Origin: an uncultured Arthrobacter sp.
GTDB lineage: Bacteria > Actinomycetota > Actinomycetes > Actinomycetales > Micrococcaceae
Assembly (NCBI RefSeq): GCF_947495145.1
Contig: NZ_CANLXP010000010.1
Location: 81,037-145,036, forward strand
Length of the DNA stretch: 64,000 nt
Reading direction: 5' to 3'
Below, piece after piece: positions 17,532 to 26,160 of the stretch (position 1 is the first letter of the stretch; each line of letters begins with the position of its first letter). The position numbers were made by a program, and so were the translations under genes. The notes beneath the pieces are model-generated. The model saw nothing but the letters and a program-made list of their open reading frames with translations, did not search any database and was not told the DNA's origin.

Positions 17532-19091
17532 ATGGTGCGCGGTGACGGACAGCTTTCCCACGATCTTCTCCCCGGCGAAAAAGGCCCCCAGGACGCCTGC
17601 GGCGTTTTCGGCGTATGGGCTCCCGGCGAGGAAGTCGCCAAACTTACGTACTACGGGCTCTACGCCCTCCAGCACCGCGGCCAGGAGTCAGCGGGCATAG
17701 CCACCAGCGACGGCGCCCGGATCAACGTCTACAAAGACATGGGATTGGTTTCCCAGGTCTTCGACGAGGCCACCCTGAACACCCTCACCGGCCACATCTC
17801 CGTGGGACACTGCCGCTACTCCACCACCGGTTCCTCCAATTGGGCCAACGCCCAGCCCACCCTCGGCGCCACCGCCGCCGGAACGGTTGCCCTGGCCCAC
17901 AACGGCAACCTGACCAACTCGGCTGAGCTGTACCAGATGGTTCTCAAGCGCCAGGGGAAGCCCCGCAGCGGCGAAATGGCGCAGGGCAACACCTCCGACA
18001 CCGCGCTGGTCACCACCCTGCTGGACGGCGACGACGGACGCTCCCTCGAGGACACGGCCCTGGGCCTGCTTCCCCTAATCGAGGGTGCGTTCTGCTTCGT
18101 GTTCATGGATGAGGGCACGCTGTACGCAGCACGCGACCCGCACGGCGTCCGTCCGCTGGTGCTCGGCCGGCTGGAGCGCGGCTGGGTAGTCGCCTCGGAG
18201 CAGGCCGCCCTCGCCACCGTAGGCGCCAGCTACATCCGGGAGATAGAACCCGGAGAGTTCATTGCCATCGACGAGGGCGGCGTCCGCTCCCGCCGCTTCG
18301 CTCCGACGACGCCGGCCGGTTGCGTCTTCGAGTACGTTTACCTCGCCCGCCCCGACGCCGCCATCGCCGGCCGGTCGGTGTACGACTCCCGCGTGGAAAT
18401 GGGCCGTCAACTGGCCCGCGAGAACACTGCAGAGGCCGACGTCGTCATCCCCGTCCCGGAGTCCGGCACACCGGCAGCGGTGGGCTTCGCGGAAGAATCC
18501 GGCATTCCCTTTGCGCACGGCTTCGTGAAGAACTCCTACGTGGGGCGCACCTTCATCCAGCCCAGCCAGACTCTGCGCCAGCTCGGCATCCGGTTGAAGC
18601 TGAACGCGCTGGAGTCTGTCATCAAGGGCAAGCGCATTGTCGTGGTCGACGATTCCATTGTCCGCGGCAATACGCAGCGGGCAGTGGTGCGCATGCTGCG
18701 TGAAGCCGGCGCGCGCGAGGTACACGTGAAAATTTCCTCCCCGCCCGTGCGCTGGCCCTGCTTCTACGGCATCGACTTCGCCTCGCGTGCCGAGCTGATT
18801 GCCAACGGCGCCGCAGTTGACGAGATCAGCAAGTCCATCGGAGCAGACAGTTTGTCCTACATTTCCGAGGACGGCATGATCGAAGCCACCAGGCAGCCGC
18901 GGGAGCGGCTCTGCACGGCCTGCTTCACCGGCAACTACCCGATTGAGCTGCCCGAGGAAGACCGTCGCGGCAAGAACCTGCTCGAGCGCGTGGATCCTGC
19001 CGAGAAGGCCGGCGCCACGGGGTGCGACCCGGGGCCTGGCAACGAACTCGAAACCCTCCTGACCGAAGCTGACAAGAAAGAGCGGGTATGA
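17532..19091 (+). CDS. purF: Amidophosphoribosyltransferase
   Basis: 519 residues. The first 22 residues form a propeptide before the N-terminal nucleophile Cys23 (QDACGVFGVWAP). A class II glutamine amidotransferase domain follows, with ALQHRGQESAGIA and GHCRYSTTGSSNWANAQP, and then a phosphoribosyltransferase domain with the PRPP loop IVVVDDSIVRGNTQ. The C-terminal CTACFTGNYP cysteines, with an upstream CVFEYVYLARPD, fit the iron-sulfur-binding form of PurF. It performs the first committed step of purine synthesis. Its stop overlaps the purM ATG (ATGA). Confidence 0.97.
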   Translation: MVRGDGQLSHDLLPGEKGPQDACGVFGVWAPGEEVAKLTYYGLYALQHRGQESAGIATSDGARINVYKDMGLVSQVFDEATLNTLTGHISVGHCRYSTTGSSNWANAQPTLGATAAGTVALAHNGNLTNSAELYQMVLKRQGKPRSGEMAQGNTSDTALVTTLLDGDDGRSLEDTALGLLPLIEGAFCFVFMDEGTLYAARDPHGVRPLVLGRLERGWVVASEQAALATVGASYIREIEPGEFIAIDEGGVRSRRFAPTTPAGCVFEYVYLARPDAAIAGRSVYDSRVEMGRQLARENTAEADVVIPVPESGTPAAVGFAEESGIPFAHGFVKNSYVGRTFIQPSQTLRQLGIRLKLNALESVIKGKRIVVVDDSIVRGNTQRAVVRMLREAGAREVHVKISSPPVRWPCFYGIDFASRAELIANGAAVDEISKSIGADSLSYISEDGMIEATRQPRERLCTACFTGNYPIELPEEDRRGKNLLERVDPAEKAGATGCDPGPGNELETLLTEADKKERV

Positions 19092-20215
19092 CCTCCTCTG
19101 ACCCCATCACCTATGCAAGCGCCGGAGTAGACGTCGAAGCCGGCGACCGGGCGGTGGAGCTCATGAAGGACGCTATCAAGGCCACCCACACGGCCAACGT
19201 GGTGGGCGGCGTCGGAGGTTTCGCGGGCCTTTATGACGTGTCGAAGCTTCTGACCTACCGCAAGCCCCTGCTTGCCACCTCCACCGACGGCGTGGGCACC
19301 AAGGTTGCCATCGCGCAGGCCATGGACATCCACGACACCATCGGATTCGACCTCGTGGGCATGGTGGTGGACGACATCGTCGTCGTCGGCGCTGAACCCT
19401 TGTTCATGACGGACTACATTGCGTGCGGCAAGGTAGTCCCTGACCGTATTGCCGCGATCGTGCGGGGCATCGCCTCGGCCTGCTCCGTTGCCGGTACAGC
19501 CCTGGTGGGCGGCGAAACCGCTGAGCATCCCGGCCTGCTGGGTGAGCATGAGTACGACGTCGCGGGCGCGGCCACCGGTGTGGTCGAGGCTGACTCGCTG
19601 CTGGGCCCCGACCGTGTACGCGAGGGGGACGTTATCATCGGCATGGCGTCTTCCGGCCTGCACTCGAACGGCTACTCGCTGGTGCGCCGTGTCATCAACC
19701 AGGCCGGTTGGGCGCTGGACCGCCAGGTTTCAGAGCTCGGCCGCACCCTGGGTGAGGAACTGCTCGAGCCTACTCGCGTTTACGCAGCGGACTGCCTCGA
19801 CCTCGCCCGCCGGTTCCCCCTCACATCCGACGGTGCCGTTCACGGCTTCAGCCATGTGACCGGCGGCGGGCTCGCTGCGAACCTCGCGCGCGTACTTCCC
19901 CGTGGCCTTGAGGCAACCGTGGACCGCTCCACGTGGTCGCTTCCCCCGGTCTTCAGCCTCGTCTCAGAGTTGGGCAGCGTGCCGCTGCCGGATCTGGAAC
20001 GGACGCTGAACCTGGGTGTCGGAATGGTTGCCGTGATTTCGGCCGCCGGAGCTGACGACGCGGTTGCGCACCTCAACGAGCGCGGTGTGCCCTCGTGGGT
20101 CATGGGTCAGGTGGGAAGCGCCTCGGATGGAAGCACTGACGGTCCTGACTATGTGCAGGGCGCAAAGGGCGTTGACGGCGGCTCCGTGCGGCTGGTCGGC
20201 TCCTACTCACTCTGA
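19088..20215 (+). CDS. purM: Phosphoribosylformylglycinamidine cyclo-ligase (AIR synthetase)
   Basis: 375 residues. YASAGVDVEAGDRAVELMK at the start, STDGVGTKVAIAQAMD, the metal/ATP loop DDIVVVGAEPLFMTDYIACGK and GGETAEHPGLL are standard PurM motifs. The C-terminus HVTGGGLAANLARVLP binds nucleotide. It forms AIR in the purine pathway. It overlaps purF by four bases, giving a purF-purM operon. A hairpin follows the stop. Confidence 0.97.
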   Translation: MTSSDPITYASAGVDVEAGDRAVELMKDAIKATHTANVVGGVGGFAGLYDVSKLLTYRKPLLATSTDGVGTKVAIAQAMDIHDTIGFDLVGMVVDDIVVVGAEPLFMTDYIACGKVVPDRIAAIVRGIASACSVAGTALVGGETAEHPGLLGEHEYDVAGAATGVVEADSLLGPDRVREGDVIIGMASSGLHSNGYSLVRRVINQAGWALDRQVSELGRTLGEELLEPTRVYAADCLDLARRFPLTSDGAVHGFSHVTGGGLAANLARVLPRGLEATVDRSTWSLPPVFSLVSELGSVPLPDLERTLNLGVGMVAVISAAGADDAVAHLNERGVPSWVMGQVGSASDGSTDGPDYVQGAKGVDGGSVRLVGSYSL

Positions 20216-20223
20216 GCACAACA

Positions 20224-20264
20224 AGAACCAGCGGCCTGGCATCTACTGCCTGGCCGCTGGTTCT
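20224..20264 (+). terminator. Hairpin terminator after purM
   Basis: AGAACCAGCGGCC (20224-20236) pairs perfectly with GGCCGCTGGTTCT (20252-20264). A further three pairs lie inside after one mismatch. It lies between purM and the converging DUF3073 gene. Confidence 0.8.
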
Positions 20265-20302
20265 CAACGTATTTATGCGAGCGATCAGCTCAAAAAGGAC
20301 GC

Positions 20303-20530
20303 TTAACCGATTCGGCGGGTGCCGCCGTCGTCCCCTTCATCGTCAAACTGGTCCGCGTATTTGTCCTCATACGCCGAATAATCCGGCTCGACCGGATCAT
20401 CATGGCGGGAGGCGCGACTACCGGTCGCCTTAAGCTCGCGCTGAAGCGCCGAGTAGTCCGTGGACGGGCTGAAATACTTCATGTCCCGTGCCTGCTTGGT
20501 GGCTTTCGCCTTCTGACGGCCGCGCCCCAT
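20303..20530 (-). CDS. DUF3073 family protein
   Basis: 75 residues. MGRGRQKAKATKQARDMKYFSP followed by TDYSALQRELK and an acidic tail (DYSAYEDKYADQFDDEG) is the hallmark of DUF3073, a small family almost confined to actinobacteria. A basic head and an acidic tail suggest nucleic-acid or protein contact, but no function is known. The gene often lies close to purM in this group, as here, and converges on it. A GGGGG-containing ribosome site precedes the ATG. The 274 bases between this start and the next gene at 20805 hold only the divergent promoters; I see no other structure there. Confidence 0.85.
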   Translation of the reverse strand: MGRGRQKAKATKQARDMKYFSPSTDYSALQRELKATGSRASRHDDPVEPDYSAYEDKYADQFDDEGDDGGTRRIG

Positions 20531-20804
20531 GGCGTGACCCCCTTTTTGCGTCGATCCGGAGGTGGTCGCTGTGGCCTAAAACAAAGGCGCAACGAGGCCC
20601 CGGAGTATCCGGTCAATGTGTCGTCTCTATAGGTTACATGGTTTCTCGGGTCCGCGATGCGGGCGGCCCCGGACCCGATTCGGCATTGCGCGGACAGTTC
20701 TTCGCCCTCCATGCGGAGAAGCCCCGTTGTTGGCTAGAGTCGTGGGGTAATTTGGACGAAAGTCAGCCCGTCACCGCGGCGGGCACACGAGGGAGCAGTT
20801 CACT

Positions 20805-22343
20805 ATGAGCGATCAGCCGGACAAGCCGGAGGATGGCGATTCCGCCGCGAATGAATCGGCCACACCGGAACCGGACCTCCTCAAGGCTGACGAGGTTCAT
20901 CTCTCCGATCCGGATGTATCCGCCGACGCCGTCGAGCCGACCCTCAGCACTTCGGCCGAAGAGGTCCAGCTGAGCGAGCCGTCCCTCGAGGCGGCAGAGA
21001 TCAGCGACGACGCGGCCAAGGCTGCCTCGCTGGAGGAAGCTGCTGCAGAAGCCGAACTGGTGGCGCAGGAGGCCGAGGAGGTCGGAACCCTCGTGGCGGG
21101 TCCCCGCCCGACAGAGGATCCGGCAGATGCCGCTGCGCCCGCGGGCACGGCCCCGGCGGGCGGTGCGGCCGGTGACGGGACGGGCAAATCTGGGGCGACC
21201 GGCGGATCTGACGCGACGGGCGGATCTGGGGCGACCGACGGATCTGACGCGACCGACGAGACGGTCGACAGTGAGAGTGCTCCGGACAGCGCTTCCGAAG
21301 AGGCGGGCGCATCGGACGCCGCTGTGCACGAGCCTGACGAGTCTGAGGAGACGGACGGTTCCGCCGGCGAAGATGCTTCCGCGGGGCTGGCAAGCTTCGC
21401 CGTCTCAAGCGATGACCCCGGCTGGACCGGTACGGCCCAGGAGCAGTCACGCTGGGATGCACTGTTCGAAGCCGGGCAAGCTGGCACAACAGCCGAGACG
21501 GAAGACCAAAGAACCGCAGCGCAGGCTGCTCCGGAAGCAACCGAAGTGCCCGAGGCTCCCCGAGCAACCGACGCATCCGACCAGGCCGAAGCGACAGGCT
21601 CAGCCGAAGCTGTGGAAGCAACCGCGGTTCCCGAAGCAACCGAACCGGCCGGAGGCTCGGCCGCCCCTGAGGCGCCCTGGGCGCAGCCCTTCCCTTCCCC
21701 GCAGCCGCATGCACCCGCAAGCCCCGTGCCGCCCATCGGCGGCCCCTACGGCCTCCCTCCGGCAGCTCCGGACGAGCCTGCGCCCACCCGCATCCGTGCC
21801 CGCTCCGTTGGCCGGTCCTCCCGCGGGTCGAACAGGAAAAAGCTGATCATTCTCGGTGTAATTGGCCTGGCTGTGATAGCCCTGCTGATTTTCGCGATCA
21901 CCGCCATTGTCGGCGCACTGCGTTCAGACGATGCCGACGCCGGCTCCTCCCCCAGTACCACGCCGGGCGCTGACGGAATCATCGCCGAGGGCGTCTCTCC
22001 GCTCGAGCTCGGGGCTGGAGCCTGCATACTCGGCTTCGACTCGACGGACCTCAGCGCTGACGTCACTACCGTGACCTGCACCACTCCGCACAACGCCCAA
22101 CTGTTGGCGACCACCAGCCTCCCCGAAGAAGCGGAGTTCCCCGGGGAGACCGCCCTGAACGCCAGCGGTGATGATTTGTGCAACGCGGTGACGATCGACG
22201 AAAACGCAGCCGCCGAATACACCAGCCTTACGCTCACCCAGGTCACACCGACGTCGGGAACCTGGGCGGAGGGCGACCGGCGTATCGACTGCTTCGTGGT
22301 GTCCGACGAGGACAACATCACCGACACCCTACTCACGGAGTAA
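20805..22343 (+). CDS. Septum-formation-like protein with long acidic cytoplasmic arm
   Basis: 512 residues in three parts. Residues 1 to about 330 are a low-complexity acidic Ala/Glu/Ser/Thr/Pro arm with short repeats (GSDATGGSGATDGSDATDE; PEATEVPEAPRATDASDQ). One membrane helix follows at about 346-370 (KLIILGVIGLAVIALLIFAI, preceded by RKK). The external C-terminal domain of about 130 residues carries four cysteines (GACILGF, VTCTTPHNAQL, DLCNAV, DCFV) and matches the actinobacterial septum-formation domain. Ribosome site GGGAG precedes the ATG. The topology suggests a cytoplasmic disordered arm and an extracytoplasmic sensor or binding domain. The role in division is inferred from the domain name only. 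Confidence 0.78.
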   Translation: MSDQPDKPEDGDSAANESATPEPDLLKADEVHLSDPDVSADAVEPTLSTSAEEVQLSEPSLEAAEISDDAAKAASLEEAAAEAELVAQEAEEVGTLVAGPRPTEDPADAAAPAGTAPAGGAAGDGTGKSGATGGSDATGGSGATDGSDATDETVDSESAPDSASEEAGASDAAVHEPDESEETDGSAGEDASAGLASFAVSSDDPGWTGTAQEQSRWDALFEAGQAGTTAETEDQRTAAQAAPEATEVPEAPRATDASDQAEATGSAEAVEATAVPEATEPAGGSAAPEAPWAQPFPSPQPHAPASPVPPIGGPYGLPPAAPDEPAPTRIRARSVGRSSRGSNRKKLIILGVIGLAVIALLIFAITAIVGALRSDDADAGSSPSTTPGADGIIAEGVSPLELGAGACILGFDSTDLSADVTTVTCTTPHNAQLLATTSLPEEAEFPGETALNASGDDLCNAVTIDENAAAEYTSLTLTQVTPTSGTWAEGDRRIDCFVVSDEDNITDTLLTE

Positions 22344-22354
22344 GTGCCCGGTTA

Positions 22355-24952
22355 TTACCCGGTGACGCTGGCGACCGTCAGCCCTTCAGCGCCGTCCGCA
22401 GCGCGATCCACGCGCACCTTGTCCCCGTCGTTGATGCCGCCGGACAGGAGCCCGCGGGCGAGCCTGTCGCCGATCTCCCGCTGAACCAGGCGGCGTAGCG
22501 GGCGTGCGCCGTAGGCCGGGTCGAAACCGGTCAGTGCCAGCCACTCCCGTGCCGCGTCCGTGACGTCGAGCGTGAGCCGACGTTCCTGAAGCCGGGCACC
22601 GAGGGCGTGCACCTGAAGATCAACGATCTGTGACAGCTCCTCCAGGCTCAGCGCGTCGAACATGATGATGTCGTCCAGCCGGTTCAAGAACTCTGGCTTG
22701 AAACTCGCGTTCACCACTGACATGACGGCATCCCTGCGGGCCGGCTCATCCATCGTCGGGTCCACCAGGAATTGCGAACCGAGGTTCGACGTCATCACCA
22801 GAATGACGTTCCGGAAGTCAACGGTGCGTCCCTGACCGTCGGTCAGCCGGCCGTCGTCGAGCACCTGCAGGAGGATGTCGAACGCCTCCGGGTGCGCCTT
22901 TTCCACCTCATCGAGCAGCACCACACTGTAGGGCCGGCGTCGCACCGCCTCCGTGAGCTGTCCCCCTTCCTCGTAGCCGACGTACCCGGGAGGTGCACCG
23001 ACCAGCCGTGCCACTGCGTGCTTTTCCGAGTATTCGGACATGTCGATGCGGATCATGGCGCGTTCGTCGTCGAACAGGAAGTCGGCGAGCGCCTTGGCGA
23101 GCTCGGTCTTGCCGACACCGGTGGGGCCGAGGAACAGGAACGACCCGGTGGGCCGGTCTGGGTCCGAGATTCCGGCCCGGGCACGGCGGACAGCGTCAGA
23201 AACCGAGGCCACTGCCTTCTTCTGGCCGATCAGGCGGTTCCCGAGGTTCTCTTCCATGTGCAGCAGCTTCTGGCTCTCGCCCTGCAGCATGCGGCCGGCC
23301 GGGATGCCGGTCCATGCGGAGATGACCTCCGCAATATCGGACGCAGTGACCTCCTCGGCGACCATGAGCTCCGGCGAATCAGCTGAGCGTTCCTCCTCGG
23401 CCTGCGCTGCATCGAGCTCCCGCTGCACCTGCGGTATCTCGCCGTAGAGAATGCGGGAAGCGGTCTCGAAATCACCCTCGCGCTGGGTGCGTTCCTGCTG
23501 CGAGCGCAGCTCATCCAGCTTTGCCTTCAGATCACCGATGCGGTTCAGCCCAGCCTTCTCCGCTTCCCAGCGGGCGTTCAGGGCAGCGAGCTGCTCCTTG
23601 CGGTCCGCCATGTCGGCGCGCAGGGCCTCCAGTCGCTCCACTGATGCTTCATCGGACTCACCCTCGAGCGCCAGTTCCTCCATGGTGAGCCGGTCGACGG
23701 CGCGGCGCAGCTGGTCGATCTCTTCCGGTGCTGAATCGATCTCCATCCGCAGCCGCGACGCCGCTTCATCCACTAGGTCGATCGCCTTGTCCGGTAGCTG
23801 CCGGCCGGTGATGTACCGGTTGGACAGCGTTGCGGCCGCCACCAGCGCCGAGTCCGCAATGGAAACCTTGTGGTGAGCCTCGTAGCGTTCCTTGAGCCCT
23901 CGGAGGATGCCGATGGTGTCCTGGACACTCGGCTCGCCAACATAGACCTGCTGGAAGCGGCGTTCAAGTGCTGCGTCTTTTTCGATGTTCTCCCGGTACT
24001 CGTCCAGCGTGGTTGCACCGATCAGGCGCAGCTCACCGCGGGCCAGCATGGGCTTGAGCATATTCCCGGCGTCCATGGAACCCTCGGATGCGCCTGCTCC
24101 GACGACGGTGTGCAGCTCGTCGATGAACGTGACGATCTGACCGTTGGATGCCTTGATCTCCTCCAGAACGGCCTTGAGCCGTTCCTCGAACTCACCGCGG
24201 TACTTTGCACCGGCGATCATCGACCCCAGGTCGAGGCTGATCAGCGTCTTCCCCCGCAGCGACTCGGGCACGTCGCCGGCAACCATGCGCTGGGCAAGAC
24301 CTTCCACGACGGCGGTCTTGCCGACGCCCGGTTCACCGATCAGCACGGGATTGTTCTTGGTGCGCCGGGACAGCACCTGCACCAGGCGGCGGATCTCCGT
24401 GTCCCGGCCGATCACCGGGTCGAGCTTGCCCGAACGTGCGATCTCCGTCAGGTCCACGCCGAACTTCTCAAGCGCCTGAAAAGTGTTCTCGGGATCGGCG
24501 CTGGTGACGCGCCGGTCACCGCGCACGCCGGGAAGTGCCGCGACAAGGGCATCCCGCGACGCCCCTTCCTCCCGCAGAATCCTGCCGGCGGCACCGGAGT
24601 CAGCGGCGATGCCGAGAAGGAGGTGTTCGGTGGAGACATAGGAGTCTCCCAGCGACTCAGCCTCCTGCTGCGCGGCCGTGATGACCTGCAGCATCGGCCG
24701 GGAGAACTGCGCCTGCGCAACGGAGGAGCCCGACGACGACGGCAGCGCCTTGATCGCGGTGCTCGCCTTCACGCTGACGCTGTCCGGGCTCACACCGGCG
24801 GCTGTCAGCAGGGCTACCGCCACGCCGTCGCGCTGGTCCATCAGCGCCTTGAGCGCGTGCGCGGGTTCCACCTGCGGATTGCCCGCGGTGGAGGCATTCA
24901 TAGCGGAAGCGGACAGTGCTTCCTGGCTCTTGGTGGTGAACTTGGTGTCCAT
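22355..24952 (-). CDS. clpB: ClpB disaggregase (Hsp100)
   Basis: 865 residues, the full ClpB layout. The N-terminal Clp_N domain begins [22 protein letters not shown]1 has Walker [16 protein letters not shown], the long coiled-coil middle domain spans about residues 400-530, and AAA2 has [12 protein letters not shown] and a Walker [12 protein letters not shown]. It resolves protein aggregates together with DnaK. The ATG at 24952 has GGAGG six bases upstream. An in-frame ATG nine codons earlier lacks this and is not used. A HAIR operator and a promoter lie immediately upstream, so HspR control is expected. Two stop codons (TAATAA) end the gene, and it converges with the septum-like gene 11 bases away. 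Confidence 0.97.
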   Translation of the reverse strand: MDTKFTTKSQEALSASAMNASTAGNPQVEPAHALKALMDQRDGVAVALLTAAGVSPDSVSVKASTAIKALPSSSGSSVAQAQFSRPMLQVITAAQQEAESLGDSYVSTEHLLLGIAADSGAAGRILREEGASRDALVAALPGVRGDRRVTSADPENTFQALEKFGVDLTEIARSGKLDPVIGRDTEIRRLVQVLSRRTKNNPVLIGEPGVGKTAVVEGLAQRMVAGDVPESLRGKTLISLDLGSMIAGAKYRGEFEERLKAVLEEIKASNGQIVTFIDELHTVVGAGASEGSMDAGNMLKPMLARGELRLIGATTLDEYRENIEKDAALERRFQQVYVGEPSVQDTIGILRGLKERYEAHHKVSIADSALVAAATLSNRYITGRQLPDKAIDLVDEAASRLRMEIDSAPEEIDQLRRAVDRLTMEELALEGESDEASVERLEALRADMADRKEQLAALNARWEAEKAGLNRIGDLKAKLDELRSQQERTQREGDFETASRILYGEIPQVQRELDAAQAEEERSADSPELMVAEEVTASDIAEVISAWTGIPAGRMLQGESQKLLHMEENLGNRLIGQKKAVASVSDAVRRARAGISDPDRPTGSFLFLGPTGVGKTELAKALADFLFDDERAMIRIDMSEYSEKHAVARLVGAPPGYVGYEEGGQLTEAVRRRPYSVVLLDEVEKAHPEAFDILLQVLDDGRLTDGQGRTVDFRNVILVMTSNLGSQFLVDPTMDEPARRDAVMSVVNASFKPEFLNRLDDIIMFDALSLEELSQIVDLQVHALGARLQERRLTLDVTDAAREWLALTGFDPAYGARPLRRLVQREIGDRLARGLLSGGINDGDKVRVDRAADGAEGLTVASVTG

Positions 24953-24983
24953 GCTGGCCTCCTGCAATAGCAACATCAACTAA

Positions 24984-25004
24984 GTTGAGTGTACTCGACT
25001 CAAG
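24984..25004 (-). promoter_or_regulatory. HAIR operator (HspR box) of clpB
   Basis: On the plus strand it reads GTTGAGT-N7-ACTCAAG, one base from the consensus CTTGAGT-N7-ACTCAAG. It overlaps the candidate clpB promoter. The matching repressor gene hspR is at 40791-41213. Confidence 0.9.
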
Positions 25005-25015
25005 TTAGTCGGCAA
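24988..25015 (-). promoter_or_regulatory. Candidate clpB promoter
   Basis: On the minus strand, TTGCCG (25015-25010), a 16-base spacer and TACACT (24993-24988) form a -35/-10 pair. The HAIR box covers the spacer and the -10, so HspR bound here would block polymerase. Confidence 0.55.
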
Positions 25016-25071
25016 TCCTCGTGAGCGCCCTTTTCACTGCAGGCGAACCACTGGCGGCCGCAAGCCTGCGC

Positions 25072-26070
25072 TCAGAGCTCCCTGCCTTTCGACACCCACG
25101 TCGGGTTGGCGCTCCGCTCCCCCACCACGAGGTCCGCTGCCGCGTCCAGCACATCGAAATCTGCCTCCGAAAGCGTGACGGAAACGGCACCAAGATTCTC
25201 GTCCACCCGCTCCGGCTTGCGGGTACCTGGAATCGGAACCACCGGCAGCCCGAATTTCCGACCCTGCGCCGCAAGCCAGGAAAGCGCCACCTGCGCGGGC
25301 GTCGCACCGACGTTGACGGCCACCGATTGGACCGCTTCCACCACGGCGGCATTGGCGTCCATCGCGTCCGCACTGAATCTCGGCACGCGATGACGGAAGT
25401 CCCCCGCGGATAGCGACTGAACCTGCACAGTGCCGGTGAGGAAACCCCTGCCGAGCGGCGAGTAGGGCACGAAACCGACGCCAAGTTCGGCAGCCCTGGG
25501 CACAACCTGCCGTTCGACATCCCGGCTCCAGATCGACCACTCACTCTGCACGGCAGCGATAGGGTGCACGGCATGGGCGGCGGCAAGCTCATCCGCCGTC
25601 ACCTCGGATAGTCCCAGCTGGCGGACCTTTCCCGCCGCGACCAGTTCTGCCATGGCTCCGACCGTCTCTTCAATCGGCACGGATGTGTCACGCCGGTGCA
25701 TGTAGTAGAGGTCGATGACGTCCGTCCCCAACCGCCGCAAACTCGCCTCGGCTGCTGTCCGGACATACTCCGCATTCCCGCGGACACCGGTGTACCCGGC
25801 GGCCGGGCTGCCCTCGATACCGAATTTGGTGGCAACTTCCACGTCGTTCCGTCGGCTGGCAAGCAACCGGCCGACCAGCTCCTCATTGCTTCCCGCACCA
25901 TAGACGTCAGCCGTGTCGATGAACGTCACGCCTGCATCCACCGCGTGGTGAAGGGTCTTCAGGGCCTGTTCCTGATCGAGACCGCCGTACACCTCGGTCA
26001 GCGCCATGCCGCCAAAACCCTGTGCACTCACGATGAAGCCGGCTGCCAATTCAATTCGGGAAAGGGTCAT
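25072..26070 (-). CDS. Aldo/keto reductase
   Basis: 332 residues, TIM-barrel NADPH-dependent reductase. The catalytic set can be read as Asp and Tyr in DTADVYG, Lys in ATKFGIEG and His in YYMHRRD. The C-terminus contains the cofactor-binding IPGTRKPERVDENL. It resembles the AKR13/YakC group acting on aldehydes, with no specific substrate. It is a single gene, upstream of clpB on the same strand but separated by the HAIR promoter. Confidence 0.92.
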   Translation of the reverse strand: MTLSRIELAAGFIVSAQGFGGMALTEVYGGLDQEQALKTLHHAVDAGVTFIDTADVYGAGSNEELVGRLLASRRNDVEVATKFGIEGSPAAGYTGVRGNAEYVRTAAEASLRRLGTDVIDLYYMHRRDTSVPIEETVGAMAELVAAGKVRQLGLSEVTADELAAAHAVHPIAAVQSEWSIWSRDVERQVVPRAAELGVGFVPYSPLGRGFLTGTVQVQSLSAGDFRHRVPRFSADAMDANAAVVEAVQSVAVNVGATPAQVALSWLAAQGRKFGLPVVPIPGTRKPERVDENLGAVSVTLSEADFDVLDAAADLVVGERSANPTWVSKGREL

Positions 26071-26160
26071 GCCTCCGATGGTATTCCGCTGACTGCCCTC
26101 CGGACAGGTATGCGCGGCATATGTGGGTAAACCGCCAGTCCGGGAAGCGCGTGGGCAATA

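Noticed and set aside
15934..17532. 532-codon open frame antisense to the DUF2079 gene
   Set aside because: Shadow of a membrane protein, rich in Arg, Gln and His; no domain.
21187..21260. Short repeats (GGATCTG-GCGACC type) considered as a repeat array
   Set aside because: In-frame codon repeats of the acidic arm of the septum-like protein; spacing is not that of a CRISPR.
23870..24970. 366-codon plus-strand frame within clpB
   Set aside because: Antisense to a fully conserved ClpB.
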